NCBI GenBank assembly: GCA_964397555.1
Contig: CAYNJF010000001.1
Span: 1-64,000, forward strand
Source of the DNA: CAYNJF01 sp964397555
Lineage (GTDB): Bacteria > Pseudomonadota > Gammaproteobacteria > Berkiellales > Berkiellaceae
Direction: 5' to 3'
Length of the DNA stretch: 64,000 bases
The notes beneath the pieces were generated by a model, which was not told the DNA's origin, did no database searches, and saw only the letters and a list, made by a program, of their open reading frames with translations. Positions 31,647 through 40,885 of this stretch are shown in pieces. A program made the translations under genes and the position numbers. The stretch's first letter is position 1. Every line of letters starts with the position of its first letter.

Positions 31647-33464
31647 ATGGCTCGTGTGGCTTGGCCTATGTTGGCGATCTTATTGGCTTTGATTTACTGG
31701 GCAGGGATGTCTGGCCCCTTCTTGCTTGATGATATGCAAACCTTAGAGCCTGTAAATGTCCCGATGTATGATTTTCAAGCCGCCTACGAAGTAAGCCAAT
31801 TAAACCAAACTGGTCCTCTTGGACGCCCGGTCGCAGTCTTCAGTTTTGCGCTTAACCACTGGCTTGGGGATACACCAACCAGCTTTAAGTGGATCAATCT
31901 ATTTATCCATCTATTGTGCACACTCGCCGCCTTTGCCCTTCTCAGGCAAACCGTCCAAACCCTTACTCATAAAGCGCCCCCGACATGGCTTATTGTTGCC
32001 GGGGTGAGCCTTTGGGCCTTGCATCCTTTGAACGTCAGCCTCGTGTTATACGTCGTGCAGCGCATGGCCTTACTTTCAGCTTTGTTTGCTTTTTTAAGTG
32101 TCTGGTCGTATTTGAACGCACGACTAAGACTTGGTAAATACCCACCAACCTTGTGGTTTATCGCCTCATTCGCGTTGGCCTTGTTGTCCATCTTCAGCAA
32201 AGAAAGTGGACTTTTAGTGGTTGCCTACATCGCTTGGTTTGAGTTGTGTTTGGCTTTTCATCAACAAAAAACACACCGAGCATTATGGTTGAGCTGGTCG
32301 ACACTAGGGGTTGGGGCTTTAGGGGGCCTCTTTTATTACCTTCATCGCTGGCCTTATTTTGAAGCCATCTTTTCACAAAAAGGGACGACCCTTTGGGAAC
32401 AACTCCTGACTCAGATCCAATCCCTTTGTTTTTACCTTAAACAGACCTTTTTACCCAGCTTATCGTCCATGGGGCTTTACCACGATGATTTTGTTCTTCA
32501 AAATGCACCGCCTCTTTGGCTGGCTGTATTGGTGCTCACCTCGCTGGTGATCACCATCATCGTATGTCTTCGAAAAGCGCCCATCGTCAGTTTCCTGCTC
32601 GGCCTGTTTTTTCTCTCTCATGGCTTAGAGTCAAGCCTTTTGCCCATGGAACCTGTGTTTGAGTATCGCCAATACGTTGCAGGGTTTTGCCTTTGGGTGC
32701 TTGCTCTTTTCTTAGGCTGGCTCCTTGTCAAAGACACGCGCGTACGACGTGGCTTTGTCGTGCTTAATGTTGTCCTTGTACTTGTGTTTTCAGGGTTAAC
32801 CCATCTAAGAGCAAACTCTTGGTCTTCCACCCAGTTGTTTCTAGCCACGCACAAAGTACTCCACCCTCACTCTTATCGCACCCAAATTGAATGGGCTCAT
32901 CATCAAACCATGCTCGGTAAATCGGCCATCGCGTTGGATGCCATTCATCAAGCCAAGTCATTAAATCCTCACGATGCTGGCCCCTATTTACATGCGTTGT
33001 TGCTCAATTGTCAGCATCTGTCTGAGGAACAACTCCAACAAACCAAACAAGCGCTTCGCACCAAGGCCATCACCCCTTACGCTCTGATGATGCTGGATAA
33101 CCTGGTTTCGGTGGGTCTAAGCGGACAATGCCCACAACTTAGCTCAAGCTACCAACCGTTGATTGAACACGCCAACAACAACGTGTTTATCGAGCACAAT
33201 CCTCGAGTCCGCGCCATCTTACAACACCAGTGGGCTGGCATTTATCTAATCTTGGACAACAAGCCTAAAGCCATCGATGCGTTACTCACCTCTTATGAGC
33301 TTTACCCCAAACGTTTAACGCCCTTACTCGAGGCTACGTCTTTAATGATTGCCCTTGATGACAAACAAAGAGCGAGCCAGACGCTTGAGCTGATCAAAAA
33401 ACACCCCCAAGGAGGGTTTAAACTTCATCAAAAAGCGATAGATCACTTAAGCCAAGAGCTCTAA
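31647..33464 (+). CDS. Membrane GT-C-like (TMTC-like) protein with TPR-like C-terminus
   Basis: ATG 31647 has GGGAGA six bases upstream; an in-frame TTG at 31563 is not favoured. 605 residues: about ten membrane segments in the first 390, then a soluble helical C-terminus (about 410-600) that looks like tetratricopeptide repeats (HHQTMLGKSAIALDAIHQAK, NKPKAIDALLTSYEL). The first loop has LLDDMQTL, a DD-type acidic pair as in GT-C glycosyltransferases, and GRPVAVFSFALNHW and ALHPLN as in TMTC-like proteins. Directly downstream of pilA and followed by a polyprenol-phosphate-type glycosyltransferase, so it may glycosylate pilin or other exported proteins; this is inference. Confidence 0.65.
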   Translation: MARVAWPMLAILLALIYWAGMSGPFLLDDMQTLEPVNVPMYDFQAAYEVSQLNQTGPLGRPVAVFSFALNHWLGDTPTSFKWINLFIHLLCTLAAFALLRQTVQTLTHKAPPTWLIVAGVSLWALHPLNVSLVLYVVQRMALLSALFAFLSVWSYLNARLRLGKYPPTLWFIASFALALLSIFSKESGLLVVAYIAWFELCLAFHQQKTHRALWLSWSTLGVGALGGLFYYLHRWPYFEAIFSQKGTTLWEQLLTQIQSLCFYLKQTFLPSLSSMGLYHDDFVLQNAPPLWLAVLVLTSLVITIIVCLRKAPIVSFLLGLFFLSHGLESSLLPMEPVFEYRQYVAGFCLWVLALFLGWLLVKDTRVRRGFVVLNVVLVLVFSGLTHLRANSWSSTQLFLATHKVLHPHSYRTQIEWAHHQTMLGKSAIALDAIHQAKSLNPHDAGPYLHALLLNCQHLSEEQLQQTKQALRTKAITPYALMMLDNLVSVGLSGQCPQLSSSYQPLIEHANNNVFIEHNPRVRAILQHQWAGIYLILDNKPKAIDALLTSYELYPKRLTPLLEATSLMIALDDKQRASQTLELIKKHPQGGFKLHQKAIDHLSQEL

Positions 33465-33482
33465 GCTAGGAGCTTTTTTTTG
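33457..33482 (+). terminator. Probable rho-independent terminator
   Basis: AGCTCT / GGAGCT stem (six pairs, one G-U) with a six-base loop, followed by eight T residues; it overlaps the stop codon of the TMTC-like gene. Confidence 0.6.
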
Positions 33483-33514
33483 GTTTACCCTTAAAGAAAT
33501 AAGCCAAGAAGATC

Positions 33515-34402
33515 ATGTGTATGCAAGTTGCTCAACAAAACTCAAAGTCGATCAGTGTGGTCATTCCAGCCTGCAATGAAGTCAAAGGGCTACAACGATT
33601 TTTACCTAAATTAATGGAGCGCTATGCGCATTTTGAGGTCATTGTCGTCGACGACGGCTCGAGCGATGAGACCGCCACCTTTGCCGCATCTTGCGGAGCA
33701 AAAGTGATTTCCCATCCATATCAAAGAGGCAATGGCGCGTCGATTAAAACCGGGGCAAGGGCTGCAACTGGGGACATCCTTGTCTTTATGGATGGCGATG
33801 GCCAGCATGATCCCGATGACATCCCCAAATTGTTAGCGCCTTTGGACCATGGGTTTGACATGGCCGTTGGGGCCCGAAACCGACAAGGACAAGCTTCTTG
33901 GTTACGCCATTTTGGCAACGGACTTTATAACCGATTAGCCTCAAAGGTGGTTGGGCGACAGGTCAAAGATTTAACCTCTGGATTTCGTGCTGTGTACGCC
34001 CAAAAGTTTCGTCAATTTTTGCCCTTGCTGCCTAATGGGTTTTCGTACCCCTCAACCATTACCATGGCTTTTTTTCGTTCCGGGTATTGCGTTGAGTATG
34101 TGCCGATTGACGTGCATAAACGAGAAGGTAAATCGCACTTACGCCCGTTCAAAGATGGGATCCGTTTTTTTGTAATCATTTACAAAATCACAACGCTTTA
34201 TTCCCCCCTTAAAATCTTTTTGCCTTTAGGTGCGCTGCACGTGGTTCTTGGGTTGGCCAATTATGCCTACACGTTTGCCACAATGGGACGATTTACCAAC
34301 ATGAGTGCCGTCATGCTCTCCACAGCGATTATTATCTTTTTGATCGGCTTGGTTTCAGAGCAAATTACCACGCTGATTTATCAACACAAAGAACACTCTT
34401 AA
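33515..34402 (+). CDS. Family 2 glycosyltransferase, polyprenol-phosphate mannose synthase-like
   Basis: A 295-residue enzyme. The GT-A nucleotide-binding start SVVIPACNEVKGL (near 10-22), VVDDGSSDET (near 46-55) and DGDGQHDPDDI (near 93-103, DxD metal motif) are typical of dolichyl/undecaprenyl-phosphate sugar synthases, as are KDLTSGFRAVY and VPIDVHKREGKS. Two membrane segments at the C-terminus (about 232-250 and 265-285) anchor it. It would load a hexose on a lipid carrier for periplasmic GT-C enzymes. Its stop and the next start overlap (TAATG). Confidence 0.88.
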   Translation: MCMQVAQQNSKSISVVIPACNEVKGLQRFLPKLMERYAHFEVIVVDDGSSDETATFAASCGAKVISHPYQRGNGASIKTGARAATGDILVFMDGDGQHDPDDIPKLLAPLDHGFDMAVGARNRQGQASWLRHFGNGLYNRLASKVVGRQVKDLTSGFRAVYAQKFRQFLPLLPNGFSYPSTITMAFFRSGYCVEYVPIDVHKREGKSHLRPFKDGIRFFVIIYKITTLYSPLKIFLPLGALHVVLGLANYAYTFATMGRFTNMSAVMLSTAIIIFLIGLVSEQITTLIYQHKEHS

Positions 34403-35352
34403 TGCGATTAGCCTCTAAGCCTAGTTGGCTCTCTCGTTGGGTTCGATGGGCCTTAGGGGGGGCGTGTTTGATTGCGGTGGTCTTTTTAGGCATCGAGCAC
34501 AAAGACGAATTTGCGCCGCTTTTTCGACAAGTCAGTCTTCTTTGGGTTGGTGTGCTCATTGGGCTTCAAGTGCTGTGGGTGGGTCTTGGTGGACTAAGTT
34601 TTTGGAGTGTGGCCAGAACGCTAGGTAATCGAGTGAGCGCGCACCAAGCCCTAGGTTTAAGCTACATTGCCAATGCGATGAACCAGCTTCTTCCTTACCG
34701 ACCTGGGCTAGCGTTTCGATGCCTTTATTTAAAACACCACACTCAGATGAGCTTAAAAGACTTTAGTTTCATCACGTTGTTGATGCTGCTCGCTCAAATT
34801 GGCTTAAACGCCCCATGGCTTTTTCACCCAGCTCATCAAGCCTATGAGCTCATTATTGAGCAAACCCCTACCTGGGTGGGAGTAGGCCTTGTGATCATGT
34901 TCGTGGCTATCGTTGGCTTGCTCGGCTTTGCCATGAAATCAGGGTTCACATGGGTTGCCCACTACCTGGAGCAATTCAAGCGATATTGGGCTCAAAAACC
35001 GGCTCTGATCTTAAGCTTAAGTCTGTTTGTGCTTACCGAATTGATGGCGCTGGCCACCATTGCGTTGCTTTTCCTGGCCTTAGGCCATCCCATTGGCATG
35101 CTTGATGCTTTGTTTTTTGCTGCGCTGCGCACTTTGAGTTTGATCATCCCTGTGACCCCATCCAACCTCGGCGTACTCGAATTGGTGTTTGCCACGTTCA
35201 CCGAGATACTCTTTGGTCAGTTTACCCTGGGCGTGACCGTCATTGTGCTGTGGCGCGTGTTGCAACTGCTTGTCGCCATGACTGTTGGCCCTGCCTATTG
35301 CCTGCTATTATTGGGCCGCTTTTTTCCGAAAACACCTTCAATTGAAGCCTAA
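34402..35352 (+). CDS. UPF0104 / lysylphosphatidylglycerol-synthase-TM-type membrane protein
   Basis: A 316-residue protein with seven or eight membrane segments. The layout and motifs (ALGLSYIANAMNQLLPYRPGLAFR near 82-105, and LIIPVTPSNLGVLELVF near 245-262) match the YbhN/AglD-like flippase-related family, which often pairs with polyprenol-phosphate glycosyltransferases and is thought to move lipids. Start ATG overlaps the upstream stop, showing tight coupling with the GT2 gene. Confidence 0.75.
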   Translation: MRLASKPSWLSRWVRWALGGACLIAVVFLGIEHKDEFAPLFRQVSLLWVGVLIGLQVLWVGLGGLSFWSVARTLGNRVSAHQALGLSYIANAMNQLLPYRPGLAFRCLYLKHHTQMSLKDFSFITLLMLLAQIGLNAPWLFHPAHQAYELIIEQTPTWVGVGLVIMFVAIVGLLGFAMKSGFTWVAHYLEQFKRYWAQKPALILSLSLFVLTELMALATIALLFLALGHPIGMLDALFFAALRTLSLIIPVTPSNLGVLELVFATFTEILFGQFTLGVTVIVLWRVLQLLVAMTVGPAYCLLLLGRFFPKTPSIEA

Positions 35353-35359
35353 TTTATTA

Positions 35360-35388
35360 GTAACTCGACTAAACTTAAATAGAGTTAC
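35360..35388. repeat. Inverted repeat upstream of pilB
   Basis: GTAACTC and GAGTTAC are perfect 7-base arms around a 15-base spacer in the short gap between the flippase-like gene and pilB. No T-run follows. It could be an operator or weak attenuator. Confidence 0.35.
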
Positions 35389-35428
35389 CTTTCAATAAAA
35401 ATATTGCGTCGCACAAGAGGTTTGGTAC

Positions 35429-37135
35429 ATGTCGCAGTCCAACGCCATTACAGGTCTTCCTCGAAAGCTGGTCCAAGCTGGCTTGCTGGACGAAGACTCA
35501 GCCCAAAAGGCCGTTACCAAGGCCGCTCAATCCAAGCTGCCTTTTGTTCAGTACGTCGTTGAAAAACAAATGCTGACTCAACAATCCATTGCCCAGGTGG
35601 CGTCCAGTGAATTTGGGATCCCATTGTTTGATTTGGATGTGATGGACACCGACGTTATCCCGAAACAGATTGTCTCAGAAAAGTTGATACGCCAACATCA
35701 CGCCTTGCCTTTAATGAAAAAAGGCAATCGCTTGTTTGTGGCGATTTCTGATCCAACCAACCTCAACGCCTTGGATGAAATCAAGTTTCACACCGGGGTG
35801 GTCACAGAAGGGATTTTGGTCGAAGAAGCAAAGCTTTCAGCCACCATTGAAAAGATATTAAGCGCTGAGGATGCCTCGGCTTTAAATGACTTGGAAGACA
35901 CCGATCTGGATGATTTGGACATCACCAGCATCGATGACGATGAAAACCCTGATGAGGGCAACGATACAGACATTGATGATGCCCCGATTGTCCGCTTTGT
36001 GAATAAAGTCTTATTGGACGCCATCAACAAGGGTGCCTCGGACATTCATTTCGAGCCTTATGAAAAAGTGTATCGAGTTCGTTTTCGCCAAGATGGGATC
36101 TTATATGAATTTGCCTCCCCGCCTGTGAATTTGGCACCTCGTCTAGCTGCGCGTTTGAAGGTGATGTCACGATTGGACATTTCCGAGCGACGCATTCCTC
36201 AAGACGGTCGTTTTAAGATGAAAATATCTCGCACCCGTTCCATTGATTTTCGGGTATCGACATGTCCAACCCTTTTCGGTGAAAAGGTGGTGATGAGGAT
36301 TTTGGATCCGTCCAGTGCCACGCTTGGGATTGAAGCTTTAGGGTATGAGGATGAACAACGCGAGCTGTTTATGCAAGCGATTCACAAACCTCAAGGCATG
36401 GTCTTGGTCACAGGGCCGACCGGTTCGGGTAAAACGGTTTCTTTGTATACCGCCTTAAACATTCTCAATACGGCGGAGCGCAATATTTCCACGGCCGAGG
36501 ATCCGGTTGAGATTAACTTGGCCGGCATTAACCAGGTCAACGTAAACCCCAAAGCGGGATTGACGTTCTCAGCCGCCCTTCGCTCTTTTTTACGTCAAGA
36601 TCCGGACATCGTCATGGTCGGTGAGATCCGGGACTTAGAAACCGCCGAAATTGGGGTCAAAGCCGCCCAAACCGGTCACTTGGTCCTATCGACCTTACAC
36701 ACCAATTCAGCCCCTGAAACTCTGACTCGGATGATCAACATGGGCGTACCTGCTTTTAACTTGGCCACGTCCGTATCTTTGGTCATCGCACAGCGCTTGG
36801 CAAGACGCCTATGTAAGCATTGCAAAAAAGCCGTTGAGATCCCCAATGAGGCTCTGCTTGAGTTTGGGTTTGATACTCAAGAGCTTGGGTTTGAGTTGTT
36901 TGAGCCTAATGGATGTGATCAGTGCAATCAAGGTTACAAAGGCCGGGTTGGGCTTTATGAGGTGATGCCCGTCACCGAAGCCATTGGGCGCATCATCATG
37001 GAAGGTGGAAATGCATTAGACATTGGCGAGCAAATGACCAAAGAAGGGGTCATCAATTTACGTCGAGCTGGTCTCAACAAAGTCAAAGAGGGACTGACCA
37101 GCTTAGAAGAAATCAATCGCGTCACGAAGGATTAA
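35429..37135 (+). CDS. pilB: Type IV pilus assembly ATPase PilB
   Basis: A 568-residue hexameric ATPase that powers pilus extension in the cytosol. N-terminal MshEN-like domain (residues 1-145), an acidic linker (about 155-180, DLDDLDITSIDDDE), then the GspE/PilB core: GPTGSGKT Walker A at about 329-336, Asp box and Walker B in DPDIVMVGEIRD (about 390-402), HLVLSTLHTN His box. A zinc site is formed by CKHC (about 461) and CDQC (about 495). Length is typical. It is followed after three bases by pilC. Confidence 0.96.
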   Translation: MSQSNAITGLPRKLVQAGLLDEDSAQKAVTKAAQSKLPFVQYVVEKQMLTQQSIAQVASSEFGIPLFDLDVMDTDVIPKQIVSEKLIRQHHALPLMKKGNRLFVAISDPTNLNALDEIKFHTGVVTEGILVEEAKLSATIEKILSAEDASALNDLEDTDLDDLDITSIDDDENPDEGNDTDIDDAPIVRFVNKVLLDAINKGASDIHFEPYEKVYRVRFRQDGILYEFASPPVNLAPRLAARLKVMSRLDISERRIPQDGRFKMKISRTRSIDFRVSTCPTLFGEKVVMRILDPSSATLGIEALGYEDEQRELFMQAIHKPQGMVLVTGPTGSGKTVSLYTALNILNTAERNISTAEDPVEINLAGINQVNVNPKAGLTFSAALRSFLRQDPDIVMVGEIRDLETAEIGVKAAQTGHLVLSTLHTNSAPETLTRMINMGVPAFNLATSVSLVIAQRLARRLCKHCKKAVEIPNEALLEFGFDTQELGFELFEPNGCDQCNQGYKGRVGLYEVMPVTEAIGRIIMEGGNALDIGEQMTKEGVINLRRAGLNKVKEGLTSLEEINRVTKD

Positions 37136-37138
37136 TCA

Positions 37139-38362
37139 ATGGCAGGTCAATCAAAAAAGATGTCGGTATTCACCTACGAGTGCACCAACTCGCAGGGGCG
37201 CACCCTCAAAGGTGAGGTCAATGCGACCAACTTAGCGTTGGCCAAAGCCAATCTAAGGCGTCAAGGGTTAAACCCTATCAAGGTCAAAAGAAAGCCAAAA
37301 CCCTTATTTGGTTCCGTCAAAAAAGGCAAAATTAAAGCCGAAGACATCTGCTTTTACTCCAGACAAATGGCCACCATGATGGCCGCCGGGGTTCCGTTGG
37401 TGCAATCGTTTGACATCGTGGCCAAAGGCACTGAAAACGAAGCCTTAAGAGACTTAGTTCTGTCGGTCAAATCCGAAGTCGAAGGTGGGCGCTCATACGC
37501 AGAGGCTTTAGAGAAGCACCCTGAACATTTTGACCCTTTGTTTTGTCACTTAGTCGCGGCTGGGGAGGCCTCGGGCTCGTTGGAAGCCATGTTGGATAGG
37601 ATTGCCACGTATAAAGAAAAGGGTGAATCGTTAAAGCGTAAAATAAAAAAAGCCTTGTTTTACCCAACCGCTGTGCTTGTGGTGGCGGTCATCGTCACCT
37701 TTATCTTGCTTATTTTTGTGGTCCCTCAATTTGAAGAGCTGTTCTCAGGTTTTGGGGCCGACTTACCTGCCTTTACTATGTTTGTGATCACTTTATCTGA
37801 AATTGTGCAAGCCTATTGGTTTGTCTTTTTAGGTGGGTTCATCGTCAGTGGTTACACGTTCATGTATTTCAAAAAGCACTCCAAAAAATTTCAAGATTTT
37901 TTAGATCGCACTTCGTTAAAACTGCCCGTCATTGGTGATATTTTGAACAAAGCTTGCGTTGCCCGTTACGCCAGGACTTTATCCACCACCTTTGCGGCCG
38001 GTGTGCCCTTAGTGGAAGCGCTTGACTCTGTGGCCGGGGCGACCGGCAACGTGGTCTACGTCAACGCGGTGAATCAAATCAAAGACGATGTGACCATGGG
38101 GGTTCAGATCCAGGCAGCCATGCGTTCGACCGAAGTGTTTCCCAACATGGTGGTTCAAATGGTGGCCATTGGGGAGGAATCTGGGGCTTTAGATGATATG
38201 CTCACCAAAGTGGCCCTCATCTTTGAAGAAGAAGTCGATCTGGCGGTTGATGGTTTAAGCTCCTTACTTGAGCCTTTGATCATGGTGGTTCTTGGGGTGC
38301 TAGTCGGCGGACTGGTGGTTGCCATGTACCTTCCAATCTTTAAAATGGGATCGGTGATTTAA
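37139..38362 (+). CDS. pilC: Type IV pilus inner-membrane platform protein PilC
   Basis: A 407-residue protein with two T2SSF domains (about 70-195 and 275-395) and three membrane segments (about 172-200, 222-242, 378-400). Signature blocks: FYSRQMATMMAAGVPLVQS and its second copy YARTLSTTFAAGVPLVEA, and HLVAAGEASGSLE / MVAIGEESGALD. It anchors the assembly ATPase and pilus base. AGGA lies upstream of ATG 37139; its stop overlaps the pilD start (TAATG). Confidence 0.96.
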   Translation: MAGQSKKMSVFTYECTNSQGRTLKGEVNATNLALAKANLRRQGLNPIKVKRKPKPLFGSVKKGKIKAEDICFYSRQMATMMAAGVPLVQSFDIVAKGTENEALRDLVLSVKSEVEGGRSYAEALEKHPEHFDPLFCHLVAAGEASGSLEAMLDRIATYKEKGESLKRKIKKALFYPTAVLVVAVIVTFILLIFVVPQFEELFSGFGADLPAFTMFVITLSEIVQAYWFVFLGGFIVSGYTFMYFKKHSKKFQDFLDRTSLKLPVIGDILNKACVARYARTLSTTFAAGVPLVEALDSVAGATGNVVYVNAVNQIKDDVTMGVQIQAAMRSTEVFPNMVVQMVAIGEESGALDDMLTKVALIFEEEVDLAVDGLSSLLEPLIMVVLGVLVGGLVVAMYLPIFKMGSVI

Positions 38363-39252
38363 TGGATTTACACATCATTCAACCTTGGCTTTTGTGGCCC
38401 TTGGTCTTTGCCTTTGGCTTGCTCATTGGGTCTTTTTTAAACGTGATTATTCATCGTGTCCCAAAAATCATGCAACAAAGCTGGACGCATGAATGCACCG
38501 TGTTTTTAAACGAGCAAGACTCCGGGTTGGGATTGAATGTGCCCAATCAACCCCACTACTCCATTGCTTGGCCAGCCTCGCATTGCCCAAAATGTCAGGC
38601 GCCACTCAAGTTTTATGAAAACATTCCTGTGTTGAGCTACCTGATTCAAAAAGGCGCTTGTCGTCATTGCAAAGCCCCTATTTCAGCTCGCTATCTGGGG
38701 GTTGAATTGTTGACTGGGTTGATGACCTTGACGGTGGTGATGCACTTTGGGCTAGGTTGGGTTGCCTGGCTTGCCCTTTTGTTTACTTGGTCGCTTGTTG
38801 CATTGAGTTTTATTGACTTAGAGCACCAATTGTTACCCGATCAGATCACGTTGAGTATGCTCTGGCTGGGATTGTTTGTGAATAGCTTCGGGGTGTTTGC
38901 CAGCCCCACGGATGCCATTTATGGGGCCATTGTGGGCTATCTCTCGTTATGGAGTGTGTATCAGCTTTTTAAACTATTAACCGGTAAAGAAGGCATGGGG
39001 TTTGGTGACTTTAAGTTGCTGGCCATGCTTGGTGCTTGGTTAGGCTGGCAGGCACTACCCCTTATCATTTTGCTTTCGTCCTTGGTTGGCGCAGTCGTAG
39101 GGATCTTGATGATCGTAATAAAACGTCATGACTCATCCGTGCCCATTCCTTTTGGCCCTTACATTGCCATGGCTGGTTGGATAGGGCTGCTTTTCGGTGA
39201 TATGCTTTTGAGCAAGTATTTTTCCATCATTGGACTGACGCTTACCTTATGA
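38362..39252 (+). CDS. pilD: Prepilin peptidase / N-methyltransferase PilD
   Basis: A 296-residue bifunctional inner-membrane aspartyl protease that cuts prepilin leaders and methylates the new N-terminus. The cytosolic loop carries two CxxC pairs (CPKC and CRHC, about 74-110) with ENIPVLSYL between them. The catalytic aspartates are in IDLEHQLLPD (about 151-160) and GFGDFKLL (about 214-221). Seven or eight membrane segments, family length. It overlaps coaE by four bases (ATGA). Confidence 0.96.
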   Translation: MDLHIIQPWLLWPLVFAFGLLIGSFLNVIIHRVPKIMQQSWTHECTVFLNEQDSGLGLNVPNQPHYSIAWPASHCPKCQAPLKFYENIPVLSYLIQKGACRHCKAPISARYLGVELLTGLMTLTVVMHFGLGWVAWLALLFTWSLVALSFIDLEHQLLPDQITLSMLWLGLFVNSFGVFASPTDAIYGAIVGYLSLWSVYQLFKLLTGKEGMGFGDFKLLAMLGAWLGWQALPLIILLSSLVGAVVGILMIVIKRHDSSVPIPFGPYIAMAGWIGLLFGDMLLSKYFSIIGLTLTL

Positions 39253-39845
39253 TGAAAATCGGCCTGACCGGCGGCATTGGAGCCGGCAAAACCACCGTTT
39301 GCCAAATGTTCATTCAGTTGGGTGTTCCTACCGTGGATGCCGACAAGATAGCCAAACAACTTGTAGAGCCTGAGCAGCCGGCTTTGATTCAAATCAAACA
39401 AGCCTTTGGAAGCCGCTTCATTCAGGATGGTCAGCTTGATCGTGTGGCTCTGGCCTCTTTGGTGTTCCAAGATCCCTTGGCAAAGAAAACCCTTGAATCC
39501 ATTTTGCACCCTATGATCCAAGAAGAAGTCCTCTCACAAGTCGAAAAGATGGATGCCCCTTATTGCATCATCGACATTCCCCTTCTGAGTGAAAACAAAG
39601 AACAGTACGACTGGGTGGATAGGATTATTGTGGTTGATGCCCCTGTCCCCACGCAGCAAGCTCGGGTTCACCAGCGCGATGGCCGTGATGTCCAAGAGAT
39701 TAGAGCCATCATTCAAAGCCAAACCAATCGTGACCGAAGACTGACCATCGCGGATGAAGTGATAGACAACAGTGGTTCACTTGAGCAAACCCAAGATCAA
39801 GTAGGCAAGCTGCATCAGAAGTTCATAAAGATGGCAAGCAACTAA
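39249..39845 (+). CDS. coaE: Dephospho-CoA kinase
   Basis: A 198-residue kinase catalysing the last step of coenzyme A synthesis. P-loop GGIGAGKTT at about 8-16, DADKIAKQL (about 32-40), RVALASLVF, LHPMI and the lid region QQARVHQRDGRD are all present. Position after pilD is the usual gammaproteobacterial pilBCD-coaE order. Confidence 0.95.
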   Translation: MMKIGLTGGIGAGKTTVCQMFIQLGVPTVDADKIAKQLVEPEQPALIQIKQAFGSRFIQDGQLDRVALASLVFQDPLAKKTLESILHPMIQEEVLSQVEKMDAPYCIIDIPLLSENKEQYDWVDRIIVVDAPVPTQQARVHQRDGRDVQEIRAIIQSQTNRDRRLTIADEVIDNSGSLEQTQDQVGKLHQKFIKMASN

Positions 39846-39867
39846 TTTTTTCATTTGAGACAGCCTT

Positions 39868-39876
39868 TGCTATAAT
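39868..39876 (+). promoter_or_regulatory. Extended -10 promoter upstream of zapD
   Basis: TGCTATAAT is a perfect extended -10 element (TGN plus TATAAT). No good -35 is at the right distance, as expected for this class. Transcription would start near 39883, about 27 bases before the zapD start chosen here. Confidence 0.55.
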
Positions 39877-39909
39877 GGCGCACCTTTGAGCAGTAGTAGG
39901 AAGTTAGCT

Positions 39910-40683
39910 TTGTCTCAAGAAAAGGTTCTATATGAAGTTGCGGTCAACAAACGGTTTCGTTTGTTCTTACGAACTGAGCATTTATTGACCACATTGCTTC
40001 AATCACAAAAAGAGTCTTCTCCCGCCCATTCAAGAATGCAGCTATGGTCGTTGTGTGAGTTGTTTAATTTGTTGGACAAAAGCCCTTTGTTGGTTGAATT
40101 GTCAAAAGAGTTAAGCTCTCATGAATCCAGTTTAAATAAATTGCTGGATACGCCTTGCGTCGACGTTGAGCGTTTGTCGATGATTTTGGAAGAAATCGCG
40201 CGCGCCCAAAAATTCTTGAAGGTGGTCGAAGAGCCCTTAACGGCCTTGATGCGTAACCATTATTTTCTCGCGCAAACACGCCAATACGGACTAGGATGCT
40301 TTTTAGGGTTTCAAGAAGACCAGCCAGCGATTACTGCGTGGTTAAATGCCGACTCGCAGCACCAGCAAGCTACCTTTGCGCATTGGATGGACTTGGTCCA
40401 ACCTGTGATGAAGGCTCTGACGCTGATTTTGCAGCTATCCCGTCAATCCAGCGCGGCGACCACCCAACACGCACAAGCGGGTCGATATCAAAAAAGCTTA
40501 CAAAATCAGGCTTATCAGTTAATCCGTGTGGCTTGTCCAAAGGGACTTAATCTGTATCCAAGCATCCATGTCTCTCGACATTTGTTGAATATACGCTTTT
40601 ATCAAGCGCATTTTAAAGACGGGATCCGAGATGAACCCTATCGCCAAGATGTCGATTTTGAGTTAACCTTGTGTGATATGTAA
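39910..40683 (+). CDS. zapD: Cell division protein ZapD (YacF)
   Basis: A 257-residue cytosolic protein that bundles FtsZ filaments. TTG 39910 is chosen since AGGAAG lies six bases upstream and the product then begins at the family's conserved N-terminus (VLYEVAVNKRFRLFLRTEHLL). The family ending DVDFELTLC and the segments SHESSLNKLL and LRNHYF-like MRNHYF are visible. Between coaE and yacG, the usual place. Confidence 0.92.
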   Translation: MSQEKVLYEVAVNKRFRLFLRTEHLLTTLLQSQKESSPAHSRMQLWSLCELFNLLDKSPLLVELSKELSSHESSLNKLLDTPCVDVERLSMILEEIARAQKFLKVVEEPLTALMRNHYFLAQTRQYGLGCFLGFQEDQPAITAWLNADSQHQQATFAHWMDLVQPVMKALTLILQLSRQSSAATTQHAQAGRYQKSLQNQAYQLIRVACPKGLNLYPSIHVSRHLLNIRFYQAHFKDGIRDEPYRQDVDFELTLCDM

Positions 40684-40698
40684 CGTCTGAGATATACG

Positions 40699-40878
40699 AT
40701 GGGTCAAGTCATCATCTGTCCAACCTGCAAGAGTACTTGTGAGTACGACACCAACAATCCGTACCGTCCCTTTTGTTCACAAAGGTGTCGTATGATTGAT
40801 TTGGGTGCGTGGGCAGATGAGTCTTACAAAATACCCACCGAAGAGAGTCCCAGCCTAGACTCGTTTGTTCAAGATTAA
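40699..40878 (+). CDS. yacG: DNA gyrase inhibitor YacG
   Basis: A 59-residue zinc protein. Cys7 and Cys10 (CPTC) and Cys26 and Cys30 (RPFCSQRC) bind zinc; RPFCSQRCRMIDLGAWADE matches the family core, followed by an acidic disordered tail. YacG binds GyrB and blocks gyrase DNA binding. It starts 15 bases after zapD and follows the normal coaE-zapD-yacG order. Confidence 0.93.
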   Translation: MGQVIICPTCKSTCEYDTNNPYRPFCSQRCRMIDLGAWADESYKIPTEESPSLDSFVQD

Positions 40879-40885
40879 AGCGGAC

